DNA from: Chryseobacterium mucoviscidosis
Lineage (GTDB): Bacteria; Bacteroidota; Bacteroidia; Flavobacteriales; Weeksellaceae
Reading direction: 5' to 3'
Length of the DNA stretch: 64,000 bases
NCBI RefSeq assembly: GCF_002177115.1
Contig: NZ_MVAG01000128.1
Span: 124,001 to 188,000, forward strand
The position numbers and the translations under genes are program-made. The notes under the pieces were generated by a model, which saw nothing but the letters and a program-made list of their open reading frames with translations, was not told where the DNA came from and did not search any database. How positions within the stretch are numbered: the stretch's first letter is position 1; every line of letters begins with the position of its first letter. This document shows, one piece after another, positions 1 through 8,416 of the stretch.

Positions 1-2
1 TA

Positions 3-215
3 GACAATCTTCCGGAAGCTATTTTAATTGCCAATACTTTCGGATATTCGGTTGACAGTTCCAATCAACTAGGAAGTGCATATAAAATTGAAAATCAGCA
101 CATTTCACTGTATCTTTCAAAATCTAAAAATGGTTCTGAAACTAAAGAATCTTTTTTCATTAAAATCAATAGAAAAACAGGAAAATTGGAGGTAAAAAGT
201 AATGGAGCTTATTAA
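3..215 (+). CDS. C-terminal fragment of an unrecognised protein
   Basis: An open frame enters from the left edge and ends at TAA 213-215, giving 70 visible residues. The visible part alternates hydrophobic and polar residues (for example SLYLSKSKNG and FFIKINRKTGKLEVKS), which suggests beta strands. It ends in GAY. No catalytic or binding motif can be recognised, and the N-terminus with any signal peptide lies outside the window. It is called as coding because the frame stays open to the edge and its codon use looks like that of neighbouring genes. Function unknown. Confidence 0.6.
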   Translation, partial: DNLPEAILIANTFGYSVDSSNQLGSAYKIENQHISLYLSKSKNGSETKESFFIKINRKTGKLEVKSNGAY

Positions 216-230
216 AGTTTTTTAATTTTT

Positions 231-1060
231 TTGGTATTCAGAATGAAATTTTGCGAAGCAATATGCAATGAATAATCTCTTGATAATGACAGCTTTTAAG
301 ATTAAATACGCATACTTTTTAACCACAAAAGCCACAAAAGATTTTTAGGCTTAATTAAAGTTAACAATCATAATAGAGATAGCACACAATAGTTTTTAAA
401 AATCTCTGATTTTTTATTCTTTTGAGACCTTTTATTATTCTGAAATTTGGCTTTATCATCATCTTTTGTGACTTTTGTGGTTAAATTCCTATGTCATTCT
501 GAATGAAATTTTGTGAAGGCTTATTCAATGATCAATTTATTGAAAATGAAACCTTTAAATATTAAACACACATACTTTTTTACCACAAAAGCCACAAAAG
601 ATTCTTAGGCTTAATTAAAGTTAACAAGCATAATAGAAAAAGCACACAATAGTTTTTAAAAATCTCTGATTTTTATTCTCTTGAGACCTTTTATTATTCT
701 GAAATTTGGCTTTATCATCATATTTTGTGACTTTTGTGGTTAAATTCCTCTGTCATTCTGAATGGAATTTCGCAAAGGATTATTCAATGATTAATTTATT
801 GAAAATGAAACCTTTAAATATTAAACACATATAATTTTTGAACCACAAAAGCCACAAAATATTTTTAGGCTTAATTAAAGTTAACAAACATTATAGAAAA
901 AGTACACAATAGTTTTTAAAAATCTCTGATTTTTATTCTTTTGAGAACTTTTATTATTCTGAAATTTGGCTTTATCATCATCTTTTGTGACTTTTGTGGT
1001 TAAATTCCTCTGTCATTCTGAATGGTATTTTGCGAAGCAATTTGCAATGAAGAATCTATT
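231..1060. repeat. Threefold tandem array of a ~260-bp unit, each carrying a terminal-inverted-repeat element
   Basis: Three near-identical units follow with a period of 260 bases: the marker ACCACAAAAGCCACAAAA recurs at about 322, 582 and 842. Each unit holds a roughly 165-bp element (321-486, 581-745, 841-1005). It begins TTTAACCACAAAAGCCACAA and ends in the inverse, TTGTGACTTTTGTGGTTAAA, so the ends can pair. The ~95-bp linkers begin near GTCATTCTGAATG. A partial fourth linker follows at about 1010-1060, and a degraded copy may lie at 1143-1240. Single copies of the inner element occur at 36261, 51942 and 52981. No protein is encoded. The whole stretch 216-1361 carries nothing else that I can see except the promoter of the next gene near 1332. 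Confidence 0.85.
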
Positions 1061-1331
1061 CATATGAAGTTTTTTGAGATTTTTCGACTCCACTTCGTTG
1101 CGCTCAAAATGACAGTGTTGTAGATTGAATGAAAGAGTTTTTTAAACACAAAGTCACATAAGATTTTAAATAATTTCTAAGCTTTACTCAAAACACATCA
1201 GTTTTTGAAAATTTTTGATTTTCTTCTTACGTGATCTTTTAATGATAATTCATCAAAATTCAATAGTTTTAATAAAAGAGAATCATTAAAATTTTAAAAC
1301 TTTATTAACTTAGTTTTTGTGTGGTATTGCG

Positions 1332-1339
1332 TAATTTTG
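1332..1339 (+). promoter_or_regulatory. -7 promoter element of the alcohol dehydrogenase gene
   Basis: TAATTTTG matches the Bacteroidota -7 consensus TAnnTTTG, 22 bases upstream of the ATG at 1362. No TTG element lies at the usual 18-21 base spacing (the nearest TTTG is 12 bases upstream), so the call rests on the -7 box alone. Confidence 0.45.
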
Positions 1340-1361
1340 AATTCAAATAAATTTAAGAACA

Positions 1362-2525
1362 ATGCTTAATTTCGAACTAAAAAATCCAACCAAAATACTT
1401 TTCGGAAAAGGTGAAATTGCTAAAATTTCAAAAGAAATTCCCGCAGATGCCAAAATTTTAATGATTTACGGAGGCGGAAGCATCAAAAACAATGGTGTTT
1501 ACGATCAGGTAAAAGAAGCTTTAAAAGGTCATGAAGTGCATGAATTCGGAGGCGTTCCTGCCAATCCGGAATATGAAGTATTGATTAATGCTTTGAGCTT
1601 TATCAAAGAAAATAATATTACTTTTCTCTTGGCTGTCGGAGGCGGATCTGTAATCGACGGAACGAAATTTCTTTCCGCTGCTGCAAATTATGATGGGGAA
1701 CCGTGGGAAATTCTTACGAAACCTGTAAGAACTTTTGAAGGGGAAGGAATGCCTTTCGGGACTGTTCTTACGCTTCCTGCAACCGGTTCTGAGATGAATT
1801 CGGGGTACGTGATTTCCAGAAGAGAAACCAACGAAAAATTGTCTTCGGGAGGTCCCGGATTATTTCCTCAATTCTCGGTTCTGGATCCGGAAGTGGTGAG
1901 ATCGATTCCGCAAAGACAGATCGTTAATGGTTTAACGGATGCTTATACTCACGTTCTGGAACAGTATATGACGGCTCCTTCTTCGGCAGATCTTCAGGAA
2001 AGAATTGCAGAAAGTATTCTCATCAGTATACAGGAAACGGCTCCGAAAGTTCTGGCGGAGGAATTTGATTATGACGCAGCCGGAAATTTCATGTGGTGCT
2101 GTACAATGGCTCTTAACGGACTGATTCAGAAGGGTGTGATTACAGACTGGGCGGTTCACGCAATGGGACATGAACTGACGGCTTATTTCGGGATCGATCA
2201 TGCAAGAACTTTAGCCATTATTGCTCCGTCTCATTACCGTTATAATTTCGAAACCAAAAAAGGTAAACTGGCTCAGTATGCGGAAAGAGTCTGGGGAATT
2301 AAAGACGGAACGGTTGATGAAAAAGCAGAACTGGGAATCAAAAAGCTGGAAGAATTCTTCCACAGCCTTCATATTGATACGAAACTTTCTGATTATACAG
2401 AAGATTATAAAGGTACTGCTGAAAGAGTGGAAAAAACTTTCACAGAGAGAAACTGGCTTGGTTTGGGAGAATACAGAAAACTGACACCTCAAGATGCTTC
2501 TAAAATTGTGGAAATGAGCTATTAA
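1362..2525 (+). CDS. Iron-containing (group III) alcohol dehydrogenase, YqhD/BdhA-like
   Basis: 387 residues, the usual length for group III metal-dependent alcohol dehydrogenases, which reduce aldehydes with NAD(P)H in the cytoplasm. The N-terminal dinucleotide domain shows GGGS at 37-40, GGGSVID at 93-99 and the PATGSEMN loop near 139-146. The metal-binding helical domain supplies Asp193, His197, His266 and His280, the expected ligand set. GGGS followed by a non-acidic residue (Ile41) fits NADPH-preferring YqhD-type enzymes; that preference is family inference. The gene stands alone behind the tandem repeat array and no pathway partner is adjacent. An aldehyde-detoxifying role is likely but the substrate cannot be read from sequence. 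Confidence 0.93.
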   Translation: MLNFELKNPTKILFGKGEIAKISKEIPADAKILMIYGGGSIKNNGVYDQVKEALKGHEVHEFGGVPANPEYEVLINALSFIKENNITFLLAVGGGSVIDGTKFLSAAANYDGEPWEILTKPVRTFEGEGMPFGTVLTLPATGSEMNSGYVISRRETNEKLSSGGPGLFPQFSVLDPEVVRSIPQRQIVNGLTDAYTHVLEQYMTAPSSADLQERIAESILISIQETAPKVLAEEFDYDAAGNFMWCCTMALNGLIQKGVITDWAVHAMGHELTAYFGIDHARTLAIIAPSHYRYNFETKKGKLAQYAERVWGIKDGTVDEKAELGIKKLEEFFHSLHIDTKLSDYTEDYKGTAERVEKTFTERNWLGLGEYRKLTPQDASKIVEMSY

Positions 2526-2546
2526 AAGCCGAAAGTTTCAGATCCG

Positions 2547-2607
2547 AAGAGGGAAGTTTATTGCTATGCTGTAAAAAATAAACCAGACAGGGATAAACTT
2601 TCCTCTT
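2547..2607. repeat. Imperfect inverted repeat (15-bp arms)
   Basis: AAGAGGGAAGTTTAT (2547-2561) is the inverse of ATAAACTTTCCTCTT (2593-2607) with one mismatch and a 31-base spacer. A related AACTTCCCTCTT motif occurs in the intergenic repeat at 58962-59062. It follows the dehydrogenase gene but has no T-tract, so it looks like a dispersed palindrome and not an intrinsic terminator. Confidence 0.6.
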
Positions 2608-2719
2608 ACAATTTTTGTTCCAATTTGCTTTTTCTGTAATCAATCGTTTAAAAAACCTTAATTTCATTAGAGATATTTCAAATTTATTTATATTTTAGCA
2701 TATTCTTAAATTTGTAAAA

Positions 2720-3181
2720 ATGAAAAAACAATTACTTTTATTTGCCTTTTCAGCGTTAGCGCTTACTTCATGTAACGATGATGATATCCAGGGTTATGAA
2801 ATGGATATGATGAAAGGTGATTGGAAGATCAGTAAAAAAGAAACGATATCAGGAAAAGACGATAAATTTGTAATCGGTACTACAACGCCTACAGGATGTT
2901 CTGTGAATGACAAACTGGAGTTCAGAACAGATTATTATACCTCTTTTACAACATATGGAGGAACTGGTACAAACTGTAATGTTGTGGCGAAAGTAGAAGG
3001 TAAATATGAGTATAATTCTGAAACAAAAGATTTAACCGTTACCTACACAGGAAACAGTGCTGTGAAGTACAGAATCGTAGTTCTTACAAGCTCTGAAATG
3101 AGAATAAAGCAATTGTCCGGCAATATAGATCAAGACGGCGATACGATACCGGATGCGGAATATATTACCTACAAAAGATAA
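2720..3181 (+). CDS. Lipocalin-like surface lipoprotein, paralogue of 5004-5438
   Basis: 153 residues. A lipoprotein signal peptide (MKKQLLLFAFSALALTSC) ends in lipobox LTSC with Cys18 as the lipid-bearing residue, followed by the acidic NDDD typical of exported Bacteroidota lipoproteins. The mature part reads GDWKISKKETISGKDD and alternates strand-like segments ending in SEMRIKQL, the pattern of small Bacteroidota 'lipocalin family' beta-barrels. A DQDGDTIPD loop near the C-terminus resembles a calcium-binding thrombospondin-3/EF-like motif. The protein 1.8 kb downstream has the same order of signal, strands, NEMHI motif and DEDGDGIDD loop. A TAAATTTG box (2707-2714) ends six bases before the ATG; TATATTTT at 2689 is an alternative. 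Ligand and function are unknown. Confidence 0.75.
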   Translation: MKKQLLLFAFSALALTSCNDDDIQGYEMDMMKGDWKISKKETISGKDDKFVIGTTTPTGCSVNDKLEFRTDYYTSFTTYGGTGTNCNVVAKVEGKYEYNSETKDLTVTYTGNSAVKYRIVVLTSSEMRIKQLSGNIDQDGDTIPDAEYITYKR

Positions 3182-3186
3182 AAAAG

Positions 3187-3216
3187 AAAACTCTCGAAAA
3201 ATTCGGGAGTTTTTTC
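3187..3216 (+). terminator. Intrinsic terminator after the first lipocalin-like gene
   Basis: AACTCTCGAA pairs with TTCGGGAGTT across an AAA loop, with one G-T pair, and runs into TTTTTTC. Loop and stem are nearly identical to the terminator after the paralogue at 5444-5470. Confidence 0.85.
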
Positions 3217-3258
3217 TTGAAAAGAAAATTTTAATATTCAACTAAAATTATTAAAACA

Positions 3259-3912
3259 ATGAAGAAGATTTTTTCGGCATTTCTGATGCTGACTTTTGCC
3301 CTGTTTTTTGCACAGGAAAAACCGATGTTTTGGCAGGACATTCAAAATTTTAAGAAACTGAATCTGGAAAATCCTCCTGCTAAAAACGCAATTCTTTTAG
3401 TAGGAAGTTCGTCTTTTACTAAATGGACGGATGTTGCGAATTATTTTCCGGATAAAACCATCATCAACAGAGGTTTCGGAGGCTCAAGATTAACGGATCT
3501 GAATGATTATGCAGAGGATCTTTTAAATCCTTATCAACCCAAACAGATCATCATTTACTGTGGTGAGAACGATTTTGCCGACAACGATAAATTGAAAGCT
3601 GATGTTGTAGTGGAAAGATTTAAAGCATTCTATAAAAAAATCCGCACAAAATTCCCGAAAATTGAAGTAGATTATATTTCCATCAAATATTCTCCAAGCC
3701 GCGAAAAACTTTGGCCACAAATGAAGGAAGCCAATAAAAAGATTTCCGATTTCATGAAAAAACAGCCGAATGCAGCGTTTATTGACATCACAAAGGTAAT
3801 GCAGGATACAAACGGAAACGTGAGAAAAGACCTGTTTGTGGAAGATATGCTTCACATGACGCCGGAAGGCTACAGATTATGGACTTCTGTGATGAATCCT
3901 TATATGAAATAA
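3259..3912 (+). CDS. Secreted SGNH/GDSL-family esterase-like hydrolase
   Basis: 217 residues with a cleavable signal peptide (residues 1 to about 19, FFAQE). Block I is ILLVGSSSF, with Ser51 at the nucleophile position of a GSS variant of GDS. Block II is NRGFGGS with an oxyanion Gly, block III is CGEND (101-105) with Asn104, and block V is DMLH (196-199) supplying Asp196 and His199. All four SGNH catalytic residues are therefore present. Family members are deacylases or deacetylases of sugars and lipids, often in the GDSL-like Lipase_GDSL_2 group; the substrate here is not evident. Twenty bases separate it from the next gene, which may share its transcript. Location is periplasmic or outer-membrane associated. 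Confidence 0.85.
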   Translation: MKKIFSAFLMLTFALFFAQEKPMFWQDIQNFKKLNLENPPAKNAILLVGSSSFTKWTDVANYFPDKTIINRGFGGSRLTDLNDYAEDLLNPYQPKQIIIYCGENDFADNDKLKADVVVERFKAFYKKIRTKFPKIEVDYISIKYSPSREKLWPQMKEANKKISDFMKKQPNAAFIDITKVMQDTNGNVRKDLFVEDMLHMTPEGYRLWTSVMNPYMK

Positions 3913-3931
3913 TTTTTTAAACACTATAACT

Positions 3932-4897
3932 ATGATAAAAAAACAAGTAACCATTTTAATTTCGATGCTTTTCTGCATATCTGTTTCTGCACAGGAAAAA
4001 TCTACAAAACAAAAGCTGATCGATGAACTCTCTGAAAACACTTGTAAATGCGTAGATTCAATAAGTCTTTTTGATAAAGAAAAAAAATCTATAATTAAAG
4101 ATATTCATGAATGTATCGATAAAAATACACTTGCACTGCAACTTGGAATTTTACTGTCTGAATTGGAGGAATCTTCAAAAAAGAATAAAAATTCAGATAC
4201 TAAAAAGAATATAACCCTTAATTTAGACACTAATAAGGATTCTGAGAAATATAGAGAAAACTATAACTCCATTGAAAGAAGCCTGATGAAAAACTGTTCA
4301 AGTCTGAAAAAGGCTATAAACATTGCAGAAAGTAAGTCTGAAAAACTATCAAAAAATGATAAAGCTTTGGAATTTTACAATATGGCAATTTCAGCGTCAA
4401 AAAAGGAGGATTGGAAAGAAACTATAAAGAATTATGAAAATGCTGTAAAAATTGATCCTGAATTTACTTATGCCTGGGATAATTTAGGTATTACGTACAG
4501 AAAAGTAGGCGATTATGACAAAGCTCTAGAAGCTTATAAAAAATCATTGGAAGTGGATCCTAAAGGAAAAATGGCTTTACAAAATATTCCTATAGCTTAT
4601 ATTTATAAAAAGGAATATCAGAAAGCTATTGACGCTTATAAAGATCTGGATAAGATGTATCCAGAAGATCCGGAAGTATATTATGGAATGGGTAACATCT
4701 ATTTTAATGCTTTAAAAGAAAATGAAAAAGCTTTAGATTACATGGCAAAAGCTCTTAGAATTTATGACAATCAAAAATCTCCTTACAGAACAGATGCAGA
4801 AACTATGATAAGTTATATCTATAAAAAAATGCAGGAAGAGGGTAAACTTGAAAAATTCAAGGAGATTTTAAATAAAAATAAGATCGAATTTAAGTAA
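3932..4897 (+). CDS. Exported TPR-repeat protein
   Basis: 321 residues with a signal peptide (about 1-20, ending VSAQE). The first ~140 residues contain CKCVDS and three further Cys and are rich in Lys and Glu; no family was recognised. From about 145 onwards there are tandem tetratricopeptide repeats, with hallmark stretches YAWDNLGITYRKVGDYDKAL, KALEFYNMAISASKK, and YYGMGNIYFNA-LKENEKALDYM, about five helical hairpins in all. TPR arrays are protein-binding scaffolds. It lies 19 bases after the SGNH hydrolase, so co-transcription is plausible. The binding partner is unknown. Confidence 0.8.
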   Translation: MIKKQVTILISMLFCISVSAQEKSTKQKLIDELSENTCKCVDSISLFDKEKKSIIKDIHECIDKNTLALQLGILLSELEESSKKNKNSDTKKNITLNLDTNKDSEKYRENYNSIERSLMKNCSSLKKAINIAESKSEKLSKNDKALEFYNMAISASKKEDWKETIKNYENAVKIDPEFTYAWDNLGITYRKVGDYDKALEAYKKSLEVDPKGKMALQNIPIAYIYKKEYQKAIDAYKDLDKMYPEDPEVYYGMGNIYFNALKENEKALDYMAKALRIYDNQKSPYRTDAETMISYIYKKMQEEGKLEKFKEILNKNKIEFK

Positions 4898-5003
4898 AAA
4901 GAGAAACATCCTGAAACACATTATTATTGGTAAATTTTTTAATAATTTTTCGGTATAATAATTTTTTTCCTTTTCTTTGCAGCCTTAAAAATTAGTTTAA
5001 ACC

Positions 5004-5438
5004 ATGAAAAAAATCTTATTTCTTGCTATTTCAGCAGGTTTTCTTTTCACAGCCTGCAAAAGTGATGATGACGATGTTTATGCATCAGTTGTAGGAGTCT
5101 GGAAGCCTTCCAGAGAAATGGCAGTTTCCGGAAAAAACGGAAGCACTATTTACAATGATCCTTCTTCAAGCTGCTACAAAAAAAGTACATTTGATTTTAA
5201 ATCGAACAATACAATGGTAAGCAACATTTTTGATGATGGAATGAGCGGAAATTGTGAAAATCTGGGAACAGATACTTCTTCTTATTCTTATGACCCGCTG
5301 AACAAACAAATCGTTATAGACGGCGAATCCAGTGAAGTTCTGAAGCTTACGACTAATGAAATGCATATTGTTTCAGATTACAGTGATGAAGACGGAGACG
5401 GAATCGATGACAAAATAGTTCTGGTTTTAACCCGATAA
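5004..5438 (+). CDS. Lipocalin-like surface lipoprotein, paralogue of 2720-3181
   Basis: 144 residues. The signal peptide ends FTAC, with Cys18 lipidated in the mature protein, followed by KSDDDD, which fits the acidic lipoprotein export signal of Flavobacteriia. Shared features with the upstream paralogue are VGVWKPSREMAVSGKNG, a mid-protein Cys pair (SSSCYKKS, SGNCENLG), NEMHI near the end, and an acidic DEDGDGIDD loop that looks like a calcium-binding repeat. It is expected to be a small beta-barrel on the cell envelope. No ligand or enzyme activity can be assigned. It ends just before a bidirectional terminator shared with the helicase gene. Confidence 0.75.
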   Translation: MKKILFLAISAGFLFTACKSDDDDVYASVVGVWKPSREMAVSGKNGSTIYNDPSSSCYKKSTFDFKSNNTMVSNIFDDGMSGNCENLGTDTSSYSYDPLNKQIVIDGESSEVLKLTTNEMHIVSDYSDEDGDGIDDKIVLVLTR

Positions 5439-5443
5439 AAAGC

Positions 5444-5472
5444 AAACTCCCGAAAAATTCGGGAGTTTTTTT
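5444..5472. terminator. Bidirectional intrinsic terminator between convergent genes
   Basis: A perfect 11-bp stem, AAACTCCCGAA (5444-5454) with TTCGGGAGTTT (5458-5468), has a 3-base loop and a run of T on the plus side. The minus side has only a weaker T-rich tail. It separates the lipocalin-like gene from the helicase gene. Confidence 0.88.
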
Positions 5473-6823
5473 ATTTCTTTCTTTTGGATTTAGATATTGA
5501 TTTCTGCTGTGCTCTGTTCGCCCCAAACTTTTTAGGTGCTTTTCTTTTGGAAGGTCCGCCCCAGTTTTCTTTGGTATTTTTCGCTTTCTTTTCGTGAAAA
5601 GCTCCTCCTCCTTCATTCAGCTTAATCTTCACAGGATTTTTCATGATCACAGTTTCCTCTTCAGAAGCAATCTTTTTAGGATTTATTTTCACTCCGTCTG
5701 GGAAATCAATGTATTTCAGTTCCTTGTCCATCAGTAATTCGATGTCAAGAGCTAAAGTTTCTTCTTTTTTGGTAACGAAAGTTATGGCTTTACCATCTTT
5801 GTCCGCTCTACCCGTTCTACCGATTCTGTGAATATACTGCTCCGGAATATCCGGCGTTTCAAAATTGATAACATGGGTAATGTCTGAAATATCAAGACCT
5901 CTCGCCATAACATCTGTGGTAATCAACCCTTTGATCTCTTCATTTTCAAAGCTTTTCATTGCTTTTAGCCTGTAATTCTGAGATTTATTGGAGTGGATCA
6001 CATCAAACTGCTCAGGGAAAAGCTCATCAATTTTTGTGAATAAAAGATCTGCATTTCTTTTATTGTTTGTGAAAATCAATACTTTCGACATATCGGTATC
6101 GGTTTTCAGCAAATGCTCCAGTAGATTGATCTTGGTATTGAAATTCTCTACTTTGTAGGCAGTCTGCTCAATTTTTTCAAGCGGCGTTCCGGATTTTGCC
6201 AGTGAAATTTCAACCGGACTCGCAAAGTACTCATCCAACATTTCGTCAACGGATTCCGTCATGGTTGCAGAAAAAAGAATATTTTGTCTTTTTTCCTTCA
6301 TCATTTCGAAAATATGCGTCAACTGTGGTCTGAAACCAAGGTTCAGCATTTCATCAAACTCATCAATAATCAGCTTCTGGACTTCTTTTAAAGAAATGGC
6401 ATTATCGATTGCCAAATCCATTACTCTTCCGGGAGTTCCTACCAAAATATCACATCCGTTATCAAATAATAATTTCTGGGTATTGATATTTTTTCCTCCG
6501 TAAATCCCGATTACTCTTGCAGTAGTATTTTCCGTTAGTTTTTCTACGATTTCAGAAACCTGTACCACCAATTCTCTGGTAGGAACAAGCACCAAAACGG
6601 TTGGATTTCCCGATTTATTGTATTTCCAAGTCTTAAGAACCGGTAAAAGATACGCCAGTGTTTTTCCGGTTCCCGTCTGCGCAATCCCCATTACATCACG
6701 TCCGGAAAGTATTGGCTTTAAGCTCTTTTCCTGAATAGGGGTAGGTTCAAATAAATTAAGATCCGCTAAAACATCAAGAATTTTAACCGGAAGGTCAAAA
6801 TCTGCAAAAGTGAGTTTTTCCAT
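5471..6823 (-). CDS. DEAD-box family ATP-dependent RNA helicase with DEFD motif II
   Basis: 450 residues. Motifs in order: Q motif (FEPTPIQ), motif I AQTGTGKT (48-55), Ia PTREL, Ib TPGR, motif II DEFD (154-157), motif III SAT (185-187), IV LIFTNN, V TTDVMARGLDI, VI HRIGRTGR. The two RecA-like domains are complete, and the last ~50 residues are a basic tail (KRKAPKKFGANR and SKSKRKK) typical of RhlE/DbpA-like ribosome-assembly or cold-shock helicases. Motif II is DEFD instead of DEAD; both acidic residues are kept, so activity should be retained. The start is fixed by a -7 box only 5 bases upstream, which implies a leaderless mRNA. Which RNA it remodels is not evident. Confidence 0.93.
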   Translation of the reverse strand: MEKLTFADFDLPVKILDVLADLNLFEPTPIQEKSLKPILSGRDVMGIAQTGTGKTLAYLLPVLKTWKYNKSGNPTVLVLVPTRELVVQVSEIVEKLTENTTARVIGIYGGKNINTQKLLFDNGCDILVGTPGRVMDLAIDNAISLKEVQKLIIDEFDEMLNLGFRPQLTHIFEMMKEKRQNILFSATMTESVDEMLDEYFASPVEISLAKSGTPLEKIEQTAYKVENFNTKINLLEHLLKTDTDMSKVLIFTNNKRNADLLFTKIDELFPEQFDVIHSNKSQNYRLKAMKSFENEEIKGLITTDVMARGLDISDITHVINFETPDIPEQYIHRIGRTGRADKDGKAITFVTKKEETLALDIELLMDKELKYIDFPDGVKINPKKIASEEETVIMKNPVKIKLNEGGGAFHEKKAKNTKENWGGPSKRKAPKKFGANRAQQKSISKSKRKK

Positions 6824-6827
6824 TTTG

Positions 6828-6835
6828 CAAAGATA
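6828..6835 (-). promoter_or_regulatory. -7 promoter box abutting the helicase start codon
   Basis: TATCTTTG reads 6835 to 6828 on the minus strand and its last G is 5 bases from the A of the ATG (6823). With the transcription start usually 4-7 bases past this box, the mRNA would begin at or next to the start codon. Confidence 0.6.
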
Positions 6836-6894
6836 GACAATTAATTTTTGAGAAAAATAAACCTAAACTTTCATGCTTAAATTATTTCCAGATA

Positions 6895-7509
6895 TTACCT
6901 TCTAATAATCTTAAAAGCCAAATCTCTTCCATAACCCTGCATAATGGCGAGATTGATCCACGAAAGCGCAAATTTTTCCAAAAGTTCTACTTTATCAGAT
7001 TTTCCAAAATCTATACAGGAACCGAAACCACAATCCAAAGCCAGTTTTTTGGCAATTTCTTTTGCTTTTTCGCTGTCTCCCGCCATAAACATATCGATTC
7101 CTTCACCATTGTATATCGGATCGAGCATATTTTCAAAACCTGTGGTGTTAAAACATTTTACGATTTCTGCGTTGGTTTTGTCTGCCAAAGCGTGATACAC
7201 TGTTTTGTAAGGTTCCGGAGATTTCATTACGGCATTGGTAGCATCAATAATGACTTTTCCCGATACATCGCCTAACTGTTCAATTACTTCAAAAATGGCA
7301 GTCGGAGGTGTTGCAATAAGTACAACTTCACACTGCTTCACCGCATTTTCGATCACAGTAAAGCGATCTTCCCCGATTTTTGTTGCAAGGGAAATATTTT
7401 TTTCACTTAAAGGAAACTGCGCTCCTATCAAAACGTTATACCCCGCTTTTATCCATTGTTGAGCCAAAGCTCCGCCAACATTTCCGGAGTCGATGATTGC
7501 TATATTCAT
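6895..7509 (-). CDS. NADP-binding oxidoreductase of the F420-dependent NADP reductase-like family
   Basis: 204 residues. A Rossmann N-terminus, MNIAIIDSGNVGGALAQQW, carries the glycine-rich nucleotide loop, followed by VVLIATPP and VIIDATNA, as in the NADP_oxidored F420-dependent fold. Asp8 stands where the first glycine of GxGxxG is usual, giving DSGNVGG. The C-terminal half (GFENMLDPIYNGEGIDMFMAG, about 130-150) resembles the F420 oxidoreductase group often annotated in bacteria that lack F420. The true cofactor is probably NADPH alone; the substrate is unknown. It lies 30 bases downstream of the DJ-1/PfpI gene on the same strand, so the two are likely co-transcribed. Confidence 0.78.
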   Translation of the reverse strand: MNIAIIDSGNVGGALAQQWIKAGYNVLIGAQFPLSEKNISLATKIGEDRFTVIENAVKQCEVVLIATPPTAIFEVIEQLGDVSGKVIIDATNAVMKSPEPYKTVYHALADKTNAEIVKCFNTTGFENMLDPIYNGEGIDMFMAGDSEKAKEIAKKLALDCGFGSCIDFGKSDKVELLEKFALSWINLAIMQGYGRDLAFKIIRR

Positions 7510-7539
7510 TTTTTTTAGTTTAACGTGAAATTTACCTCA

Positions 7540-8304
7540 TTATCTATTTAATAGTTCTACAACCAGTTCTGCAACTGCTGCCCCTGAATTTTGCTGCTGT
7601 CCTGTAATTAAATTACCATCCTGAATAGCATAGGAACTAAATGGAGCTGCTACTTTAAATGTTGTTTCCTGTAATTTTTTAGCTTCTTCTTCAATTCTGT
7701 ACGGCTGAATTTTCATTCCGACTGCCTGATCTGCAAACTCTTCTTCAGCATCTGCAAAACCTGTCCAGGTTTTTCCTTTTACAAGCAATTCACCGTTTGA
7801 TTTTTTAGCTTCCAGTAATAAAGTGGTTGAATGGCAAACCGCTGCGCTTGGCTTTCCGCTTTCGTAAAAACTCACAAATAATTGTTCCAGATCTTTATTT
7901 CCTCTGAAAGTATACATTGGTCCCTGTCCGCCAACCAGAAAAACAGCATCATAGTTTTTTGCATCAACTTCGGTTAGTTTTTTTGTATTTTCAAGCATAT
8001 TTTTGAAAGAATCCTGTTGAAGATAACCCAGTGAAATAACATCATGCGCAGAATAACCACTTTCGTCCAAAGGATTGGAATATCCGTCCATTTCCAGTTT
8101 TCCGCCTTCTGTTGAAACCAGTTCCACCTCGTAACCTGCTTCCTGAAAAACTCTTAAAGGATGCGTTAATTCTGCTGCCCAGAAACCGATTGCCCAATTG
8201 GTTTGTTTACTCACACTTGGCGAGCTTGCCACCATCAGAATTTTACCTTTTACGGGAGCTCCGTGAAAATGAACATAGCTATTTACTTCTTTTACTTTTT
8301 CCAT
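7540..8304 (-). CDS. DJ-1/PfpI (Hsp31-like) class I amidotransferase-fold protein
   Basis: 254 residues. The fold shows Glu45 (AAELTHPL), VSTEGG, FLVGGQGPMY and the nucleophile elbow AAVCHST with Cys157 followed by His158. This is the Cys-His arrangement of Hsp31-like glyoxalase III/deglycase and chaperone proteins. Length and the large insertion between Glu45 and the elbow fit Hsp31 better than the short PfpI. The gene starts 48 bases downstream of its promoter and diverges from the HxlR regulator, which suggests control by that regulator. A role in methylglyoxal or electrophile stress is inference from the family. Confidence 0.87.
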   Translation of the reverse strand: MEKVKEVNSYVHFHGAPVKGKILMVASSPSVSKQTNWAIGFWAAELTHPLRVFQEAGYEVELVSTEGGKLEMDGYSNPLDESGYSAHDVISLGYLQQDSFKNMLENTKKLTEVDAKNYDAVFLVGGQGPMYTFRGNKDLEQLFVSFYESGKPSAAVCHSTTLLLEAKKSNGELLVKGKTWTGFADAEEEFADQAVGMKIQPYRIEEEAKKLQETTFKVAAPFSSYAIQDGNLITGQQQNSGAAVAELVVELLNR

Positions 8305-8345
8305 TTTTTGTTTTTTTGATTTTAAAATTTCTAATTTTGATAAAA

Positions 8346-8377
8346 CAAAGATAAATCTGAGTAGAAATGAAAATCAA
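8346..8377 (-). promoter_or_regulatory. Promoter of the DJ-1/PfpI operon
   Basis: TTG (8377-8375 on the minus strand), a 21-base spacer, then TATCTTTG (8353-8346) match the Bacteroidota promoter in both boxes. It faces away from the HxlR promoter only 31 bases off, so one bound regulator could cover both. Confidence 0.7.
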
Positions 8378-8384
8378 TAATGGC

Positions 8385-8392
8385 TATCTTTG
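8385..8392 (+). promoter_or_regulatory. -7 box of the HxlR regulator gene
   Basis: TATCTTTG lies 24 bases before ATG 8417. No TTG is seen at the usual distance. The short leader contains a start-stop pair, ATGTAA, at 8409-8414, three bases before the real ATG. Confidence 0.55.
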
Positions 8393-8416
8393 TAAGAAAC
8401 TAACAAAAATGTAAGT

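Noticed and set aside
231..1060. Tandem repeats as a CRISPR array
   Set aside because: Units are 260 bp with no unique spacers, so it is a tandem duplication.
8409..8414. ATGTAA in the HxlR leader as a regulatory mini-frame
   Set aside because: A start-stop pair may occur by chance, and there is no further structure.
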